Origin: Solwaraspora sp. WMMD1047
GTDB lineage: Bacteria > Actinomycetota > Actinomycetes > Mycobacteriales > Micromonosporaceae
Reading direction: 5' to 3'
DNA length: 64,000 bases
NCBI RefSeq assembly: GCF_029626155.1
Contig: NZ_JARUBL010000001.1
Coordinates: 5,918,501 to 5,982,500 of the forward strand
The position numbers were made by a program, and so were the translations under genes. The first letter of the stretch is position 1. The number at the start of each line of letters is the position of its first letter. The notes below the pieces were generated by a model. It had not been told where the DNA came from. It saw only the letters and a list, made by a program, of their open reading frames with translations, and ran no database searches. Shown here in pieces: positions 61,063 through 64,000 of the stretch.

Positions 61063-62576
61063 CGGGCGAACCTCCGGACGATTTCGGACGGCAGATCCCG
61101 TGGCACCAGCAGCCCGCCGCCCACGTGCCGGCTCTGCCCGATGGCGGCGATCGTCCGGGAGCCGGTCAGATCACCAAGGCTCAGCACGGCCCGGTACGGC
61201 TGGATCACCGTCTCCGGATTCACCTTGTGCACGTAACGGCCCACGCCACCATCCATCACCCGTACCGCGGACTCGACCCGGACTCCGCGCCCGGCGGCCG
61301 CCTCGGCCAACGCCCGGTAACGCGCGTCGCCCCGGCCCGGCGCGGAGATCTCGTGCCGCCAGACCAGCGCGACCGACAGCGCGGCGGCGTCGGCAAGGGA
61401 CCAGCGTCCGCCGCGGGGCGGACGGCTGTCGGGTACGGCGACCGGCTCGGTCTGCCACCATCGCTCGGTACCGGCCGCCGGCTCCGGCCAGAACTCGTCG
61501 GCGAGCACCTCCACCGGCGGCTGGACCGTGAACGGGCCGGTGGCGACCTTGACATGCCGCAGCCGCTGCACCGCCATCCGGATCAGGGTGAGGTCGACGT
61601 CGCTCGCCTCCCTCGGCAGCAGCAACGCCAGCGCGGGTCCGCCAACGTGCGGCGCGTCGTTGCCGAGGAACTGGATCGCGCACCGGTTCGCTGGCCGGGG
61701 CGCCCCTGGCTCGTATACGCCGGTCAGGATCGCGGGCGCGCCGTCACCGACGAGCCCGACGAGCGCGCGGTGCACGGCGACCGCGTGCCGCACCCGCCGC
61801 TCCGCCGGGATCGACGCGGCGAGCCGGAAGAGCAGCACCGACGTCCACGGCGTCGGCGGCGGTGGCGGCACCGGCCGCGCGTACCGGCCGAGTTCCAGAC
61901 CGGTCGTCACCAGCGGCGGCGGCGTGGTCTTCTCGCTCGACCGGTGGGCGTCGGCCTTCAGCCGCGGCGCCACCGACGTCTCTCGGTGCGCCGCTTCCAG
62001 TGCCTCCGCCCGCCCGATGGTGGCGACCGCGAGGTCAAGCCCATCACCGGTGAACAGATCCGCTTCCCGGTCGAGACGATGGGTCGGCTCGGCGACGGCC
62101 ACCGCGAGCCGCACCGGTGACTCACTGGTCCCCAGGTACGGCACCTCGGGGCAGAGGTCGGCCAGCGCCGCGGCCACCGGCTCGGGCGGCTCCTGCTCCC
62201 ACGTCCAGGCGAACCGCCCGGTCACCGCCACACCGTTCACCGCCGGCTTGCCGACCAGCTTCTCCGACAACGGGCTGCTGCCTTCCTTGACGACCAGACC
62301 TTCCTTCCGGTACGCCGTCTCAGGGCCGTCGTTGCGCAGCGTCTCCGGTACGGCAACGCCGTCCGGCGGATTGGCCTCCAGCCAGCGCAACGCCTCGCGA
62401 TCCGCGTCGGACGGTCGTAGCCCGTCGCCGTCGGCGACCGCCCGCACCCCCTGGGCCGCCGCGCAGAGCAGGGCGGCGTGCAGGCGGGCCGGTGACGGCA
62501 GCGGATCAAGCTGGCCACTGCCCACGTGCCCCTTGTAGACGCCGAGGAGCGGCTCGGCGACGATCGCGAAACTCAT
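61059..62576 (-). CDS. csb2: Csb2 (Cas5-Cas6 fusion) of type I-G
   Basis: A 505-residue protein of the GSU0054 family, which joins Cas5 and Cas6 functions: start MSFAIVAEPLLGVYKGH, PSPARLHAALLCAAAQG, VPYLGTSESPVRLAVA, and the C-terminal HVGGGLLVPRD Gly-rich loop, as in Cas6 ends. It processes pre-crRNA and stays in the effector. It overlaps csb1 (ATGA) upstream and cas3 downstream. The ATG at 62576 is preferred over an open frame 75 bases further up, which lies in csb1. Confidence 0.9.
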   Translation of the reverse strand: MSFAIVAEPLLGVYKGHVGSGQLDPLPSPARLHAALLCAAAQGVRAVADGDGLRPSDADREALRWLEANPPDGVAVPETLRNDGPETAYRKEGLVVKEGSSPLSEKLVGKPAVNGVAVTGRFAWTWEQEPPEPVAAALADLCPEVPYLGTSESPVRLAVAVAEPTHRLDREADLFTGDGLDLAVATIGRAEALEAAHRETSVAPRLKADAHRSSEKTTPPPLVTTGLELGRYARPVPPPPPTPWTSVLLFRLAASIPAERRVRHAVAVHRALVGLVGDGAPAILTGVYEPGAPRPANRCAIQFLGNDAPHVGGPALALLLPREASDVDLTLIRMAVQRLRHVKVATGPFTVQPPVEVLADEFWPEPAAGTERWWQTEPVAVPDSRPPRGGRWSLADAAALSVALVWRHEISAPGRGDARYRALAEAAAGRGVRVESAVRVMDGGVGRYVHKVNPETVIQPYRAVLSLGDLTGSRTIAAIGQSRHVGGGLLVPRDLPSEIVRRFAR

Positions 62577-63808
62577 TCCTTCTCGTCCGCCTCGACCGCG
62601 CCGGAGACGATATCCGGGTTGCCAATGACCCGCATCGCCAGACCCGACCACGCGACATCGGCAACCTTCTCGGCGTGCGCGAGCGCCTCCCCAAGCAGCA
62701 GGTCGGCGGCGTCGATGCTGAGCGGCTCGACGTCCAGGAACGCACCTCCCCGCTGGTCAAGCCGTACCGTCGGCATTTCCGCCTCAACCAGGTCGCAGTT
62801 GGCCCGCAGGGAGAGCTCGGCATCGGATCGGGCGAGCGCGTTGAGCGCCAACGCGGCCAGTAACGCCCGGCAGGCGGCGTCGCCCTCGACCCCGGCACCG
62901 AATCGCATCTGCCGAAGGGTGGCGAAGGAGAGCACATGTGTGCGGATGATGGTGTCGCAGGCAACCCCGGCCAGTTGGTCGAGCGTCGGTGGGATACCGC
63001 CGAGGCCGAGCGCGGACGCCGATTCCCCGGCGCCGGGCTTGATCGCGTTCGCCGCCTTGACGATCTTGTCGTACGTGGCACGACTCAGTTCGTCTTGCTG
63101 CCGGGTCGCCGTCTCGGTCATCGCCTTCTTGCCGAGGTTGATCTGCATACCGACCGGGTCGACCCGGGCGCCGCCTCGCAGGCCGGGCTCCGGCTTCACC
63201 AGCGCACCGGTCTGGTCCCGGCCTGCGGAGACGAAGCCGACGATCTCCCCGACAAGCGCGCTGCGCCACCGGCCCTGGCGGCTGCGCCGGCTTGAGTCCC
63301 AGCCGCCGAAGACCAGCGTCACCGGGCTCGTCTCCAGCAGCGCCCGAGCGTTGGCCGGGCTCGCGTCCCGGACCGCCCGGTACGCCGGCGTCTGCGTGGT
63401 CGGCACGCCATCGATCGAGCCGGCACGAATGTGCCCATCGAACACCCGGTGCGGCAGCGTGAGGTCGTAATAGTGCTCGACTCCCCCGTCCCGCTCGTAG
63501 GTGACCCGCACGTGCGGAACCCGCGACAGCAGCGGGTGACCGTCCTCAACGGCTTGGGCCAGCGTCTGCTCGGCCCGGTTGAGCTGCGACTGCTTCGAGT
63601 CGATCACCACCGCGTACCGGCTCTCGTCACCGAGAAAACGCTGCTCGTACGCGTACACCCCGCCTTTCTTGTTCCGCTCAGCGAACTTGGCCGGCGCAAC
63701 CGACGCGTGCCGCCCGCCGGCCGGCTCCAGCGCCGTCGTCGACGTCAGACAACTCGACCCACCGGGTGACCCAGCGGCAAGCAACGCAGCAAGATCCAAC
63801 GAACGCAT
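62573..63808 (-). CDS. csb1: Csb1 (Cas7) backbone subunit of type I-G
   Basis: A 411-residue protein of the GSU0053 family, the Cas7-like backbone. Typical stretches: RYAVVIDSKQSQLNRAEQ, LPHRVFDGHIRAG, VTLVFGGWDSSRRSRQGRWRSALVGEIVGF, THVLSFATLRQMRFG. First gene of the cas operon, with GGAAGGAC five bases before the ATG. Six overlapping genes follow it down to cas2. Confidence 0.93.
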   Translation of the reverse strand: MRSLDLAALLAAGSPGGSSCLTSTTALEPAGGRHASVAPAKFAERNKKGGVYAYEQRFLGDESRYAVVIDSKQSQLNRAEQTLAQAVEDGHPLLSRVPHVRVTYERDGGVEHYYDLTLPHRVFDGHIRAGSIDGVPTTQTPAYRAVRDASPANARALLETSPVTLVFGGWDSSRRSRQGRWRSALVGEIVGFVSAGRDQTGALVKPEPGLRGGARVDPVGMQINLGKKAMTETATRQQDELSRATYDKIVKAANAIKPGAGESASALGLGGIPPTLDQLAGVACDTIIRTHVLSFATLRQMRFGAGVEGDAACRALLAALALNALARSDAELSLRANCDLVEAEMPTVRLDQRGGAFLDVEPLSIDAADLLLGEALAHAEKVADVAWSGLAMRVIGNPDIVSGAVEADEKE

Positions 63809-64000
63809 TCAAAGTCCTTCCAGGAACGTGCACGAGCAAGTCAACTGTCGCGGTCGGAGTGCCAGGCACTGCGCTCCAAGCCGCAAGTGCTGGCAGTGCC
63901 TCCTGCTTCGCGAAACCCGGTCATTGCCCGGGGGGTTCCGTCAGCACGCGGGAGACCATAGGCGGTAGGACCGACACTTTCTACGGCCGACAGGTCACAC
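63809..64000 (-). promoter_or_regulatory. region upstream of the cas operon
   Basis: No gene is seen. An inverted repeat AGGCACTG (63864-63871) / CAGTGCCT (63894-63901) lies about 55 bases before csb1 and may be an operator of the cas operon. The window ends here. Confidence 0.45.

Overview
The window is GC-rich (roughly 70%) DNA with short intergenic gaps, many GTG starts and ATGA/GTGA overlaps. Gene content is that of a filamentous actinomycete: DUF4360 secreted proteins, S-adenosyl methyltransferase PF04672, septum-formation protein, secreted cutinase and chitin/cellulose-active LPMO, C-minus ribosomal paralogues under Zur. Family Micromonosporaceae is the most likely source, but that is inference from gene style, not from a marker gene.

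Region 1 (1-29.5 kb) is ordinary chromosome: three DUF4360 secreted proteins; a family-39 glycosyltransferase; a divergent Ser/Thr kinase / ECF sigma pair; two TetR regulators that share the operator core TACCA-N2-TGGTA; a secreted polyester hydrolase of the Thermobifida cutinase type with intact catalytic triad; a large secreted alpha/beta hydrolase; a MocR regulator facing an EamA exporter; an AA10 LPMO with CBM2; a GGDEF-EAL protein with a methyltransferase; two DesK/DesR-like two-component systems, one with its own ABC exporter; and a PCuAC / DyP peroxidase / CopC copper-heme group. Strong GC hairpins separate most convergent units.

Region 2 (29.5-45.7 kb) is a zinc-starvation island. At least four 15-bp Zur boxes fitting TGAMAAYSGTTKTCA, and two weaker ones, precede almost every unit. 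They control a degenerate COG0523 protein with the zinc-free ribosomal protein L31; an intact COG0523 GTPase; an orphan winged-helix regulator; an anchored-repeat zinc ABC transporter (permease, ATPase, surface protein, and a binding protein with an inserted surface domain); two single-domain choice-of-anchor M proteins; a two-domain protein ending in an LPRTG sortase signal; a DUF916/WxL-like pair; and zinc-free L28 and L33. zur itself lies inside the island. The parts fit one job: free zinc from ribosomes, capture it at the cell wall, import it and deliver it.

Region 3 (45.7-49.5 kb) holds a PARG-type macrodomain protein, a frameshifted MmyB-like regulator, a 5'-truncated VOC protein, an SDR that lost its catalytic centre, a small acidic protein and a methyltransferase. 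The many broken genes mark a scarred chromosomal edge.

Region 4 (49.6-64 kb) appears to be an acquired element. Its left end is the 3' half of a tRNA plus its terminator, the usual footprint of tRNA-targeted integration. It carries a type I-G (I-U) CRISPR-Cas locus, csb1-csb2-cas3-csb3-(cas4-cas1)-cas2, transcribed leftward towards an 18-repeat array. A second 8-repeat array with the same repeat lies 3.4 kb further left. Between the arrays sit an SRA-like/PD-(D/E)XK nuclease, two small membrane-protein genes and a pentapeptide-repeat membrane protein. The cas4-cas1 fusion gene carries four frameshifts, so the adaptation module may be dead while the interference genes are intact. The csb1 promoter region ends the window and the other end of the element is outside it.
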